A stretch of 17,994 bases of DNA from UBA7672 sp964550535 (GTDB lineage: Bacteria; Pseudomonadota; Alphaproteobacteria; Caulobacterales; Hyphomonadaceae), in the NCBI GenBank assembly GCA_964550535.1, contig CAZJZQ010000069.1, positions 1 to 17,994 of the forward strand, given 5' to 3'. The translations under genes and the position numbers were made by a program. This document shows, piece by piece, positions 1-7,323 of the stretch (its first letter is position 1; each line of letters begins with the position of its first letter). The notes beneath the pieces are model-generated. The model was not told the origin of the DNA. It saw only the letters and a program-made list of their open reading frames with translations, and did not search any database.

Positions 1-346
1 AATCACCGGGGCGCGTGAATGCGCACCAGACTACAGACTACCCCCGGCGCTCAGCCCTCAAAAAGCTGACCGCCACGCCTACAGCGCATTGCGCGCCCCG
101 CTCCCTCATGCCCGGAGCTAAAACATGGCAGCATCCCACAGGACGCAAAGTCCGTGTGAAAGCCCAACCATACCCGCCGTCATCTTCGTGTTCTTTGTGA
201 CCCCTTCGCGCCTTGGTGTTCCTCTTCACCGCAGCAAAGGCAAACACCAAGACACAAAGGTCCACGAAGGACACGAAGCGATCAACCGGACGCCGCAGGC
301 CGCACCGCTGAGGCTGTCAATTCACGGAAGGCGAAGGACGGACAAC
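1..346. other. Non-coding lead region
   Basis: I see no convincing gene here. The short open frames on both strands have no recognisable protein character and no good ribosome binding site. The stretch contains a seven-base tandem duplication (agactac twice, near 27-40) and the large palindrome annotated at 184-278. It lies downstream of the minus-strand MaoC-like gene, so part of it may be that gene's 3' untranslated region. Confidence 0.6.
184..278. repeat. Large imperfect palindrome, interspersed-repeat type
   Basis: The left arm (184-220, starting cttcgtgttctttgtg) matches the reverse complement of the right arm (243-278, ending ccacgaaggacacgaag) over roughly 37 bases, with a few substitutions, several of which would be G-U pairs in RNA, and one length difference. 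The loop is about 22 bases. Built from short cttcgtg / ctttgtg / cttggtg units, it resembles interspersed intergenic palindromes with this vocabulary that I recall from unrelated bacterial genomes. It could act as a transcript-end structure for the gene at 347-1267. The palindrome is read directly; family membership is from memory. Confidence 0.6.
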
Positions 347-1267
347 CTACCCCGCCCGCTCCGCCTCATAGTTGGCGTAGGAGTGCTTCAGCGTCGCATG
401 GTTCAGCAGCATCTCCGCCACCTGGCGCAAGCCGCTTGAGTCATAGATCCGCGTCCGCACCCAATAGCTCTCTGTCCGCTTGCTCTCCGACAAGGCGACG
501 ACTTCGCGGCGCAGGACATACTCCTCGCCAACGAACAGCGGCCCGTCGATCATCCGGATTTCCTGATCCGCGAACAAGCCGACCGCGGGCCCTTTCACTG
601 GCAACGCCGCCTGCCGGCTCGAATACTCCGCCAGCACGCTCACCATCTCCATAGGAATGATCGCCCGCCCCCACGGCGACGCCTTGTCGTCCGAATACCA
701 CGGCGAATTCTCGGTGATCTTCGCCAGCTTCTCATTCAACGAGAAAGGATAGAGGTGCCCCATATTCTGGTCCGGCTCCATCCGCACGCGCTCCTCGGCC
801 GCGCCCGTCATACCCACCTTCAAATCCGCAAGGATCACCAGCTTCTCCGGCGGACGCAGCGCCGCCATCCGCTTGTCCAGCAGCGTCTGCCCGCGATCGA
901 GCCCCAGGCTCGCGCTCGCCTCCAGCACGGGCGTCCCGTCCGCCTTCTCGGCCCACGCCTTCGTCGATGTCGCGCCCGGCTTCGGGATCTCCACGAAGGC
1001 CCGCGTCTCCTCGCCCTCGACCACCATGTTCTGGAAGTGCGACGACAGGCATCCGCGTTCGAACCACGCCTTGCCCCACACCTCCACCATCAAGGGCGCG
1101 AACAGGCTGAAGTGAGTCGGCCCCTCGATCGGTCCGGCGCGGAAGCCCAGCTTCTCCGCCATCGCATCGTCGTGGATGGAAGAATGCCCGCTATACTCCT
1201 GCTCCTGCAACATCTGCTTCGGCGCCCGCAGTGGGCCGGAGAGAACTAAAGGCGTAGTGAAAGTCAT
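347..1267 (-). CDS. MaoC-like / hotdog-fold protein, function unassigned
   Basis: A 306-residue protein. The open frame extends upstream to 1540, but the ATG at 1267 is preferred: it has an AGGGA-type ribosome binding site about nine bases upstream, and the extra N-terminal stretch is arginine- and proline-rich without protein character. The region HSSIHDDAMAEKLGFRAG followed by PIEGPTHFSLF resembles the hydratase-like hotdog segment of MaoC family proteins, and the later segment (VGEEYVLRREVVALSESKRTES) looks like a second hotdog strand set, suggesting a double-hotdog fold. Such proteins usually act on acyl-CoA thioesters, but I cannot name a substrate. No signal peptide or membrane segment is seen. 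It is divergent from the sensor kinase gene, with 159 bases between the two starts. Fold family is moderately sure; reaction unknown. Confidence 0.7.
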   Translation of the reverse strand: MTFTTPLVLSGPLRAPKQMLQEQEYSGHSSIHDDAMAEKLGFRAGPIEGPTHFSLFAPLMVEVWGKAWFERGCLSSHFQNMVVEGEETRAFVEIPKPGATSTKAWAEKADGTPVLEASASLGLDRGQTLLDKRMAALRPPEKLVILADLKVGMTGAAEERVRMEPDQNMGHLYPFSLNEKLAKITENSPWYSDDKASPWGRAIIPMEMVSVLAEYSSRQAALPVKGPAVGLFADQEIRMIDGPLFVGEEYVLRREVVALSESKRTESYWVRTRIYDSSGLRQVAEMLLNHATLKHSYANYEAERAG

Positions 1268-1426
1268 CGGATTTTCCCTGTCGGCGGGGGTGTTCGGCGG
1301 GATGTTCCGCCAGCGCCTTCTGCGGCAATTCCGTCCCTTCACGCAAGGCCGCGCGATTTGTGCGCCGCAAGGGAACCAGTCTGCGGTCACCGCGTTTCGT
1401 GGCACGGGAATCGGGAAACTGACGTC

Positions 1427-4174
1427 ATGAGCGGAACAGCGCCACAGACCGGCCTGGATTTCCTCGCCGGCGGCGGCGACATGGGCGCGCGCATCCGTTC
1501 CCACGACTGGAAAGCCTCGCCCCTCGGCCCGCCAGCGCAATGGCCGCAGGCGTTACGCACGGCGGTCCGCCTGATCCTCAACACCGGCCATCCAATGTAC
1601 ATCTTCTGGGGGCCGGACGGGCATACCTTCTACAACGACGCCTACAGCGAAACCCTCGGTCCCGAACGCCATCCCTCTTCGCTGGGCCGGCCCGGCCACG
1701 AGGTCTGGGACGAAATCTGGGACATCATCGGCGGCCAGATAGACCAGGTCATGTCCGGCGGCGCCGCAACGTGGAACGTGAACCAGCGCGTCCCCACCAC
1801 CCGTAACGGCAAGAAGGAAGACATCTACTGGACATACAGCTACGGCCCGATCGACGACGACACCGCCCCGAACAATGTCGGCGGCGTTCTGGTCGTCTGC
1901 ACCGAGACGACGGAAACGGTCGGCGCCGAACAGCGGCGCCAGAGCGAACTCGAACGCCAGCGCCACATATTTGAACAGGCCCCCGCCTTCATCATCGTGA
2001 TGAACGGGCCGGATCATCATGTGGAGTTCGTCAACAACGCCCACCGCCGCCTGTTCAACAGCCACGACTGGGCCGGCCGAAGCGTTCGCGACGCCTTCCC
2101 CAGCGTCGATGGCCAGGGGTTCTTTGAAGAACTCGACGAAGTCTATGCCAGCGGCCGCCCCTACAACGCCGCTGCGGAGCGGGTCCGCTATCGCCGCACG
2201 CCGGAAGGACCGGACGAAATCCGCTACCTCACCTTCACCTACGCGCCCGTGTTTGACGCTGAGGGCGGCGTCACAGGCATCTTCTGCGAAGGCTTCGACG
2301 TCACCGAAGCGCGGATCGCCGCCATCGCCCTTGAAGCCGAAAGCCGCAACCTCGAAACGCTGAACCGCACCGGGGCCGCCATCGCCGCGGAACTCGACCT
2401 CGAACGCCTGGTGCAGATGGTGACCGACGCGGGCACCGATATCTGCGGCGCGGAGTTCGGTGCGTTCTTCTACAACGTGCAGGACGTGAAGGGCGACTAC
2501 TTCATGCTCTACAGCCTTTCGGGCGCTGACCGTTCGGCGTTCGAGAATTTCGGCATGCCACGCGCCACCGCCGTCTTCAAACCCACCTTCGATGGCGAGG
2601 GCGTCGTCCGCTCCGGCGATATTCGCGCCGATCCGCGCTACGGCCACAACACACCCCACAAAGGCATTCCCGAAGGCCACCTGCCCGTGCGCAGCTATCT
2701 CGCCGTGCCGGTCACGTCGCGCTCCGGCGAAGTCATCGGCGGGCTGTTCTTCGGCCATTCCGGAACGGATCAGTTCACCGCGCGCCATGAAGAGGTGATC
2801 GCGGGCGTCGCGGGCCAGGCCGCCGTGGCCATCNNNNNNNNNNGCTGGCATAGGGGTCCTGGAAGATCATCTGCACGCGCCGCCGCCGCTGCTCTGCTGC
2901 TGGCCCCGCTTCAGGCCGCCGTGGCCATCGACAATGCGCGCCTCTATCGCGCCCTGCAAACCGCCAACGAAACCCTCGAACAACGCGTCGCCAACGAGAT
3001 CGGCTCGCGCGCCCGCGCCGAGGAAGCGCTGCGCCAGTCGCAGAAGATGGAAGCCGTGGGCCAGCTCACCGGCGGCATCGCGCATGACTTCAACAACATG
3101 CTGGCCATCGTTGTCTCCGGCATCGACATCGCCAAGCGCCGCCTCAAGCGCGGCGGCGACGGCGTGGAGGAGTTGCTCGACAGCGCCCGCGAAGGCGCCA
3201 CCCGCGCCGCCACGCTCACGCAACGCCTCCTCGCCTTTTCGCGCCGGTCGCCCCTGTCGCCGCGCGTGCTCAGCCTCAACGACGTCGTCGCCGGCATGTC
3301 GGACCTGCTCCAGCGCACGCTGGGCGAGCGCACAGAAATCGAAACCGTCCTCGGCGGCGGCCTGTGGCGCGCCTTCGCCGACCCGAACGAACTGGAAAGC
3401 GCTATCATCAACCTGGCGCTCAACGCACGCGACGCCATGCCCGGCGGCGGCAAGCTCACCATCGAAACCGCCAATGTCTATCTCGATGACGCCTACGCCG
3501 CCGAACAGTTCGGCCTCACGCCCGGCCAGTACGTCATGATCGCCGTCAGCGACATCGGCCATGGCATTCCGTCCGCCATTGCCGATCGCGTCTTCGATCC
3601 CTTCTTCACCACCAAACCCGTCGGCAAAGGTACGGGCCTTGGTCTGTCAATGGTTTACGGCTTCGCGAAACAGTCCGGCGGCCACGTCCGCATCTATTCG
3701 GAAGAAGATCGCGGCACGTCCGTCAAGATCTACCTGCCCCGCCATTTCGGCGCCGCCGCCGCCGCACCCGAAACCGGCCGTAACGCGGCCGTCTCGCCCG
3801 AACTCACCGGCCGCGAAGCCGTGCTGGTGGTGGAAGACGAGGAGCGCGTCCGCCAGATGAGCAGCGCCGCCCTGCGCGAACTCGGCTACACAGTCTATGA
3901 AGCCTCGAACGGCGAACAGGCGCTGGTGGTTTACAACACCATTCCCGGCATCGACATGGTGTTCACCGATATCGTCATGCCCGGCATGACCGGCCGCCAG
4001 CTCGCCGACACGCTGCGCGCGCGCAATCCGAACGTGAAAGTGCTGTTCACCACCGGCTACACCCGCAACGCCGTCGTCCACAACGGCGTCCTCGACCCCG
4101 GCGTGGTTCTCCTTGCCAAACCCTTCTCCGTCGAAGACCTCGCCCGCAAGATCAGGCTGGTGCTGGATAGCTGA
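1427..4174 (+). CDS. Hybrid sensor histidine kinase, PAS-PAS-GAF-HisKA-HATPase-REC (interrupted by assembly gap)
   Basis: Cytoplasmic-looking hybrid kinase of 915 residues as written, about 883 once the gap artefact is removed. Order: PAS-like domain opening with GDMGARIRSHDW and SPLGPPAQWPQ (about 18-150), second PAS (about 180-295), GAF (about 322-510), a signalling helix, then HisKA with phospho-acceptor His553 in GGIAHDFNNML. The ATPase domain shows the N box (Asn662, Asn666 in NLALNARDAMPGGG), a G1 box with Asp709 (SDIGHGIP, Ile where Thr is common), and DPFFTTKPVGKGTGLGLS. The C-terminal receiver has the VVEDEE acidic pocket, Asp848 in FTDIVMPG and Lys898 in LAKPF. There is no transmembrane segment, so the signal is probably cytosolic. 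Start chosen at the ATG before SGTAPQTG; the ribosome binding site is weak, and the longer frame from 1358 lacks protein character. No separate response regulator is adjacent. The internal Ns and foreign fragment are described separately. Confidence 0.9.
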   Translation: MSGTAPQTGLDFLAGGGDMGARIRSHDWKASPLGPPAQWPQALRTAVRLILNTGHPMYIFWGPDGHTFYNDAYSETLGPERHPSSLGRPGHEVWDEIWDIIGGQIDQVMSGGAATWNVNQRVPTTRNGKKEDIYWTYSYGPIDDDTAPNNVGGVLVVCTETTETVGAEQRRQSELERQRHIFEQAPAFIIVMNGPDHHVEFVNNAHRRLFNSHDWAGRSVRDAFPSVDGQGFFEELDEVYASGRPYNAAAERVRYRRTPEGPDEIRYLTFTYAPVFDAEGGVTGIFCEGFDVTEARIAAIALEAESRNLETLNRTGAAIAAELDLERLVQMVTDAGTDICGAEFGAFFYNVQDVKGDYFMLYSLSGADRSAFENFGMPRATAVFKPTFDGEGVVRSGDIRADPRYGHNTPHKGIPEGHLPVRSYLAVPVTSRSGEVIGGLFFGHSGTDQFTARHEEVIAGVAGQAAVAIXXXXWHRGPGRSSARAAAAALLLAPLQAAVAIDNARLYRALQTANETLEQRVANEIGSRARAEEALRQSQKMEAVGQLTGGIAHDFNNMLAIVVSGIDIAKRRLKRGGDGVEELLDSAREGATRAATLTQRLLAFSRRSPLSPRVLSLNDVVAGMSDLLQRTLGERTEIETVLGGGLWRAFADPNELESAIINLALNARDAMPGGGKLTIETANVYLDDAYAAEQFGLTPGQYVMIAVSDIGHGIPSAIADRVFDPFFTTKPVGKGTGLGLSMVYGFAKQSGGHVRIYSEEDRGTSVKIYLPRHFGAAAAAPETGRNAAVSPELTGREAVLVVEDEERVRQMSSAALRELGYTVYEASNGEQALVVYNTIPGIDMVFTDIVMPGMTGRQLADTLRARNPNVKVLFTTGYTRNAVVHNGVLDPGVVLLAKPFSVEDLARKIRLVLDS
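2834..2911. other. Assembly gap (10 N) followed by a misplaced ABC-transporter gene fragment
   Basis: Ten Ns at 2834-2843 are followed by 68 bases (2844-2911) that do not belong to the kinase gene. Read on the minus strand, this piece encodes RRRRVQMIFQDPYAS, the Q-loop region of oligopeptide/dipeptide transporter ATPases of the OppF/DppF type. The 18-base sequence caggccgccgtggccatc occurs just before the gap (2816-2833) and again right after the fragment (2912-2929), exactly 96 bases apart. Removing one 96-base unit restores a normal GAF ending, AGQAAVAIDNARLYR, in frame. The simplest reading is a faulty scaffold join, not a biological insertion. Confidence 0.85.
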
Positions 4175-4245
4175 CGCCGCCACCTCCAACGCATCGGAGA
4201 GGGCTCATGGTAAGCAGCGCCTGAAAGGTGCGTCCGTCGAACCAC

Positions 4246-4259
4246 GAGCCCTCGGGCTC
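4246..4259. terminator. Possible weak bidirectional terminator hairpin
   Basis: The palindrome gagccctcgggctc lies between the convergent 3' ends of the sensor kinase gene (stop at 4174) and glmU (stop at 4266). There is no T run on either side, so activity as an intrinsic terminator is uncertain. A longer pairing is also possible between agggctcatgg (near 4200) and ccacgagccct (near 4242). Confidence 0.25.
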
Positions 4260-4265
4260 ACCAAC

Positions 4266-5636
4266 TCAGATCGCCCCCTTGGGCTTCTGCCCGGCCTTCT
4301 TCGCAGCCGATTGCTTCTCGCGGAACGCCTTCGCCCAGCCGGCTTTCTGCACCTGCATCGCCCGGCCCAGCGCCAGCGCATCCGGCGCCACATCCTCGGT
4401 CACCACCGCGCCTGCGCCCACATTCGCGCGATCGCCCACTGTCACCGGCGCCACCAGCGAAGAGTTCGACCCGACAAATGCGCCCGCGCCAATCACCGTG
4501 CGGTATTTGAAGAAACCATCGTAATTGCAGAAAATCGTCCCGGCGCCGATGTTCGCGCCCGCGCCCACATCGCCATCGCCCAGATAGGAAAGATGGTTGG
4601 CCTTCGCGCCTTCGCCCACCGTCGTATTCTTCACCTCGACAAAATTGCCGATATGCGCGCCCTTGCCGATCACCGCGCCGGGCCGCAGCCGCGCATAGGG
4701 CCCCAGTTCCGCCTTCGCCTCCACCCGCGCATTCGCAAAGTGGCAGAAGGAATGGATCAGCGCGTCTTCACCAATGCTCACGCCCGCCATGAACACCACG
4801 TTGGGCTCGATGGTCACGCCCGGCGCGACCGCCGTATCGAACGAAAAGAACACCGTTTCGGGCGCGACCAGCGTGACGCCCGCATCCATCATCCGCTTGC
4901 GCGTCGCATCCTGAAACACGCGCTCGGCCGCCGCCAGCTCCGCCTGGCTGTTCACGCCCAGCACGTCATGCTCCTCGCACCGCGCCGCGCCGCACCGCAG
5001 CCCGCGCCCCCGCGCCAGCGACACCAGATCGGTGAGATAGAATTCGCCCTTGGCGTTGTCGTTGCGCACGTCCGCCAGCAGTTCGAACATCAGCTTTGCC
5101 GGCGCCGCCATCACGCCGGAATTGCAGAACCCGATCTCCAGCACCTCCCGGCTAGCGTCGGCCGCCTCGACAATCGCCTCCAGCGCCCCGTCGCCCGCCG
5201 TCACCAGGCGGCCATAACGTCCCGGCTCGCTCGCCTCGAACCCCAGCACGCAGACGGCGGAGCCGGCCTCAACTTCAGCGAACGCCCGCTCGCAGGCGTC
5301 CTTCGGAACCAGCGGCGTGTCGGCGTACAGCACGATGACATGCCCGTCCTCGCCTGCCAGTTGAGCGCGCGCCGCATCGACCGCGTTGGCCGTTCCCTTC
5401 TGCTCGCGCTGCACGGCGACGTTCTCGGCGCCCACCAGCTTCGCCGCCGCCTCGCTCACGTCCGGCGCGTCCGGGCCCACCACGATCACCGTGCGCGCGC
5501 AGCCCAGATCCTTCGCCAGAGCCGCCGACCAGGCCAGCATCGAGCGGTTGCCCACCTCATGCAGCACCTTGGCGCGCGGCGACTTCATGCGCGTGCCCTT
5601 GCCCGCCGCCAGAATGACTGCAAAACGCTTGGCCAT
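4266..5636 (-). CDS. glmU: Bifunctional UDP-GlcNAc pyrophosphorylase / glucosamine-1-phosphate N-acetyltransferase
   Basis: 456 residues, the normal GlmU length. The enzyme acetylates glucosamine-1-phosphate with acetyl-CoA and then joins the product to UTP, giving UDP-GlcNAc for peptidoglycan and lipopolysaccharide in the cytosol. The N-terminal nucleotidyltransferase domain has the signature LAAGKGTRM at 9-17, followed by KVLHEVGNRSM, and YADTPLV near residue 104. From about residue 250 a left-handed beta-helix of hexapeptide repeats follows (GVTIEPNVVFMAGVSIGEDA and similar). The acetyltransferase motif NHLSYLGD contains the expected catalytic His348, and NIGAGTIFCNYDG follows. A GAAGGG ribosome binding site precedes the ATG. 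It is divergent from the HAD phosphatase gene, with 153 bases between starts. The C-terminal tail ends in a basic, lysine-rich stretch. Identification is secure. Confidence 0.97.
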   Translation of the reverse strand: MAKRFAVILAAGKGTRMKSPRAKVLHEVGNRSMLAWSAALAKDLGCARTVIVVGPDAPDVSEAAAKLVGAENVAVQREQKGTANAVDAARAQLAGEDGHVIVLYADTPLVPKDACERAFAEVEAGSAVCVLGFEASEPGRYGRLVTAGDGALEAIVEAADASREVLEIGFCNSGVMAAPAKLMFELLADVRNDNAKGEFYLTDLVSLARGRGLRCGAARCEEHDVLGVNSQAELAAAERVFQDATRKRMMDAGVTLVAPETVFFSFDTAVAPGVTIEPNVVFMAGVSIGEDALIHSFCHFANARVEAKAELGPYARLRPGAVIGKGAHIGNFVEVKNTTVGEGAKANHLSYLGDGDVGAGANIGAGTIFCNYDGFFKYRTVIGAGAFVGSNSSLVAPVTVGDRANVGAGAVVTEDVAPDALALGRAMQVQKAGWAKAFREKQSAAKKAGQKPKGAI

Positions 5637-5789
5637 GTTGAACGCCCTTCACGGAATCGAGCCGGACTTTCCGCCACTTATGCTGACCCGGCAATACGGG
5701 CTCCCGGCGTGTCGCTTTGCCCGGCGCCGCAATTCCGCACCTGACGCACAGCAGAAACCGCTGGCGGCCGCCTCCAGCCGGAGTCCGTC

Positions 5790-6491
5790 ATGATCCAGAC
5801 GCTCACCGGCTGCACCATCGCCTTTGACCTCGACGGCACGCTGGTTGATTCCGCGCCGGACATTCACACCGCGTTGAACCGCACCCTCGCCCTCATCGGC
5901 CTGCCGCCTGCAACGCTTGACCAGACGCGGGCATGGATCGGCCATGGCGGGCGGGCGCTTATCCAGCGCGCCTCCAACGCTCACGGCGTCATCCACATGC
6001 CGGAGACACTGGACGGCCTGCTCGCCGCCTTCATCCGCGCCTATCAGGATGACGTCGCCACCCTCACCACAATCTGGCCCGGCGTGGAATCAGCACTCGA
6101 CTCGCTCGCCGCCAGCGGCGCCACGCTGGTCATCTGCACCAACAAGCCCGGCGTCCTGTCCGTCGAGCTTCTACGCGCGCTGAACCTGTCGCCCCGCTTC
6201 GCCGCCGTCATCAGCCCGGAGATGGTCGCCAACCGCAAACCGCACGCCGATCACTACATCCACGCCATCCGCGCGGCGGGCGGCGACATCGCGCGCAGCC
6301 TGATGGTGGGAGACTCAGCCGCCGACGTCGGCTCGGCGCACGCAGCGGGCGCGCCGGTGGCCCTGGTGTCCTTCGGCTATACGGACACCGCGCCGGAGCT
6401 TCTGGGCGCCGACGCGGTGTTTCGTCACTACGATGATTTCCCCGGGCTCGCCGCCCGGCTTCTGGCACGTCAGCCAATGCCTCGGGCGTAA
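5790..6491 (+). CDS. gph: HAD-superfamily phosphatase, phosphoglycolate phosphatase-like
   Basis: 233 residues. HAD motif I is FDLDGTLVDS with nucleophile Asp13 and Asp15; motif II is in LVICTNKP; the conserved Lys is probably in MVANRKPHADHY; motif III is MVGDSAADVGSAHAAG. The helical cap between about residues 20 and 85 is the C1 type of the Gph/PGP group. Gph removes phosphate from 2-phosphoglycolate, formed in oxidative DNA damage repair or by Rubisco oxygenation. The ATG at 5790 has GGAG seven bases upstream. The gene is divergent from glmU, and its last 22 bases overlap the 3' end of the small minus-strand gene at 6470-6712. The family is certain; substrate is inferred from the close match to Gph, and a related sugar-phosphate phosphatase is the alternative. 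Confidence 0.88.
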   Translation: MIQTLTGCTIAFDLDGTLVDSAPDIHTALNRTLALIGLPPATLDQTRAWIGHGGRALIQRASNAHGVIHMPETLDGLLAAFIRAYQDDVATLTTIWPGVESALDSLAASGATLVICTNKPGVLSVELLRALNLSPRFAAVISPEMVANRKPHADHYIHAIRAAGGDIARSLMVGDSAADVGSAHAAGAPVALVSFGYTDTAPELLGADAVFRHYDDFPGLAARLLARQPMPRA

Positions 6492-6712
6492 CTCGAAGGG
6501 CGGCCGATCGTGGAGGTCTTGTTGCCTTTCTTGCGAAGCGGCATGCCGTTGATCATGTTGCTGCGAACATCGGTCCGGGCCGACCGCATGGCCGGCACAA
6601 ACCCGGCGTCCACGAGATCGATCGAGACGTCGAAGCCGCGCTCCGTCCAGTATTCCTCGATCTTGGCTTTCAGCCTGCGGGCGCCGTCAGTATTGCAAAA
6701 ATCGCCGTTCAT
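6470..6712 (-). CDS. Small hypothetical protein, 80 residues
   Basis: An 80-residue basic protein starting MNGDFCNTDGARRLKAKIEE and containing FVPAMRSARTDVRSNMINGMP. I recall similar short proteins from other alphaproteobacteria with the same SARTDVRSNM core, which supports a real gene, but I know no function. The ATG is preceded by GGAG about eight bases upstream. The N-terminal half (LKAKIEEYWTERGFDVSIDLV) reads like a helix followed by a beta strand. The C-terminal tail is rich in Lys, Arg and Ser. Its 3' end overlaps the HAD phosphatase gene by 22 bases in convergent orientation. No signal peptide or membrane segment is seen. Confidence 0.7.
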   Translation of the reverse strand: MNGDFCNTDGARRLKAKIEEYWTERGFDVSIDLVDAGFVPAMRSARTDVRSNMINGMPLRKKGNKTSTIGRPSSYARGIG

Positions 6713-7037
6713 TCCTTGCTCCGGTCACCTGGCGGACGGGCTCATCCCGTACAACGCCTGGTTGGGTCCCTCAGTTCACGCCGCCCGCGTTGCGGTGTCT
6801 GGCATGTCGTCAAGCTAGGAATGCAGTTGGGGCGCAGTAGGCGCCAATTAAGGTCTTTTCTGGATCAATTACGGCGCGCTGCGGCGGGTGCCCCGGAAGC
6901 TGGAATGGGCTTTTCCCACGCCTCCCCCCGCGCTCCCAATGATCCCCACCCGGACAAATTTCGAGACGGACGCCTCGCCGAGCCGAAGCCCAAAGGCCGA
7001 ACAGAGAGGCCTGAGAAGAGGGGACTGAAGAAGGGAA
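6713..7037. other. Intergenic stretch before tRNA-Val
   Basis: About 325 bases without a convincing gene. Frames that cross it are low in protein character. It should hold the promoter of the small minus-strand gene ending at 6470 and the transcript end of the tRNA. A loose inverted arrangement, gcgccaatt (near 6840) against aattacggcgc (near 6866), could form a bulged stem, but I cannot assign it a role. Confidence 0.5.
6994..7012 (-). terminator. Possible weak terminator downstream of tRNA-Val
   Basis: On the minus strand, AGGCC and GGCCT arms enclose a nine-base loop, followed by a short TTT, about 25 bases past the tRNA 3' end. The stem is only five pairs, so this is tentative. Confidence 0.3.
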
Positions 7038-7112
7038 TGGTGGGCGCGACAGGGATTGAACCTGTGACCCCTGCCGTGTGAAGGCAGTGCTCTCCCGCTG
7101 AGCTACGCGCCC
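7038..7112 (-). tRNA. tRNA-Val (anticodon CAC)
   Basis: The minus strand folds as a full cloverleaf. The acceptor stem is gggcgcg (7112-7106) paired with cgcgccc (7048-7042), with discriminator A at 7041. The D arm contains agctcagcgggagagc. The anticodon stem-loop is ctgcc-ttcacac-ggcag, giving anticodon CAC, which reads the valine codon GUG. The T arm contains acaggttcaatccctgt with the GGTTCAATCC signature. The 3' CCA is encoded in the DNA (7040-7038). There is no variable-arm extension or intron. Confidence 0.97.
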
Positions 7113-7139
7113 GGGACCACCTTGCGGCGGAGAACGGGG

Positions 7140-7169
7140 TTCATAGTCGCCCGGCCTGCGGCGCGTCAA
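7140..7169 (-). promoter_or_regulatory. Sigma70-type promoter of tRNA-Val
   Basis: On the minus strand, TTGACG (7169-7164) and TATGAA (7145-7140) are separated by 18 bases. The -10 element lies 27 bases upstream of the tRNA 5' end, so transcription would start about 20 bases before the mature tRNA. The match to a housekeeping promoter and the position make this a good candidate. Confidence 0.65.
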
Positions 7170-7218
7170 GCCGCGCCCGATTCCTCTTTTCGCACATGCG
7201 GCATCACGCACCTGCGAC

Positions 7219-7241
7219 CTTGGAAGGATTCCAATTCCAAG
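7219..7241. promoter_or_regulatory. Inverted repeat upstream of the MFS gene, candidate operator
   Basis: CTTGGAA (7219-7225) and TTCCAAG (7235-7241) are perfect seven-base arms around a nine-base centre that itself contains ggattcc. The site lies about 80 bases upstream of the MFS start codon and about 50 bases upstream of the tRNA -35 element. Its size and symmetry suit a dimeric repressor, but no regulator gene is adjacent. Confidence 0.3.
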
Positions 7242-7323
7242 AATGCCGATGGACAGCGCGGCCGCCTTCAAGGAAAGCTCCCGCCAAACCGGGGAAATCG
7301 GTAAACGGGCGGAGGGAACACGC

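Noticed and set aside
1553..2851. Minus-strand open frame of 432 codons opposite the sensor kinase
   Set aside because: Shadow of the kinase gene that also reads through the Ns of the assembly gap.
2844..2911. Insertion of a mobile or transporter gene piece into the kinase gene
   Set aside because: The adjacent Ns and the 18-base duplicate fit a scaffold error better than a real insertion.
4113..5744. Plus-strand open frame of 543 codons opposite glmU
   Set aside because: Antisense shadow of glmU, with His/Arg-rich low-complexity translation.
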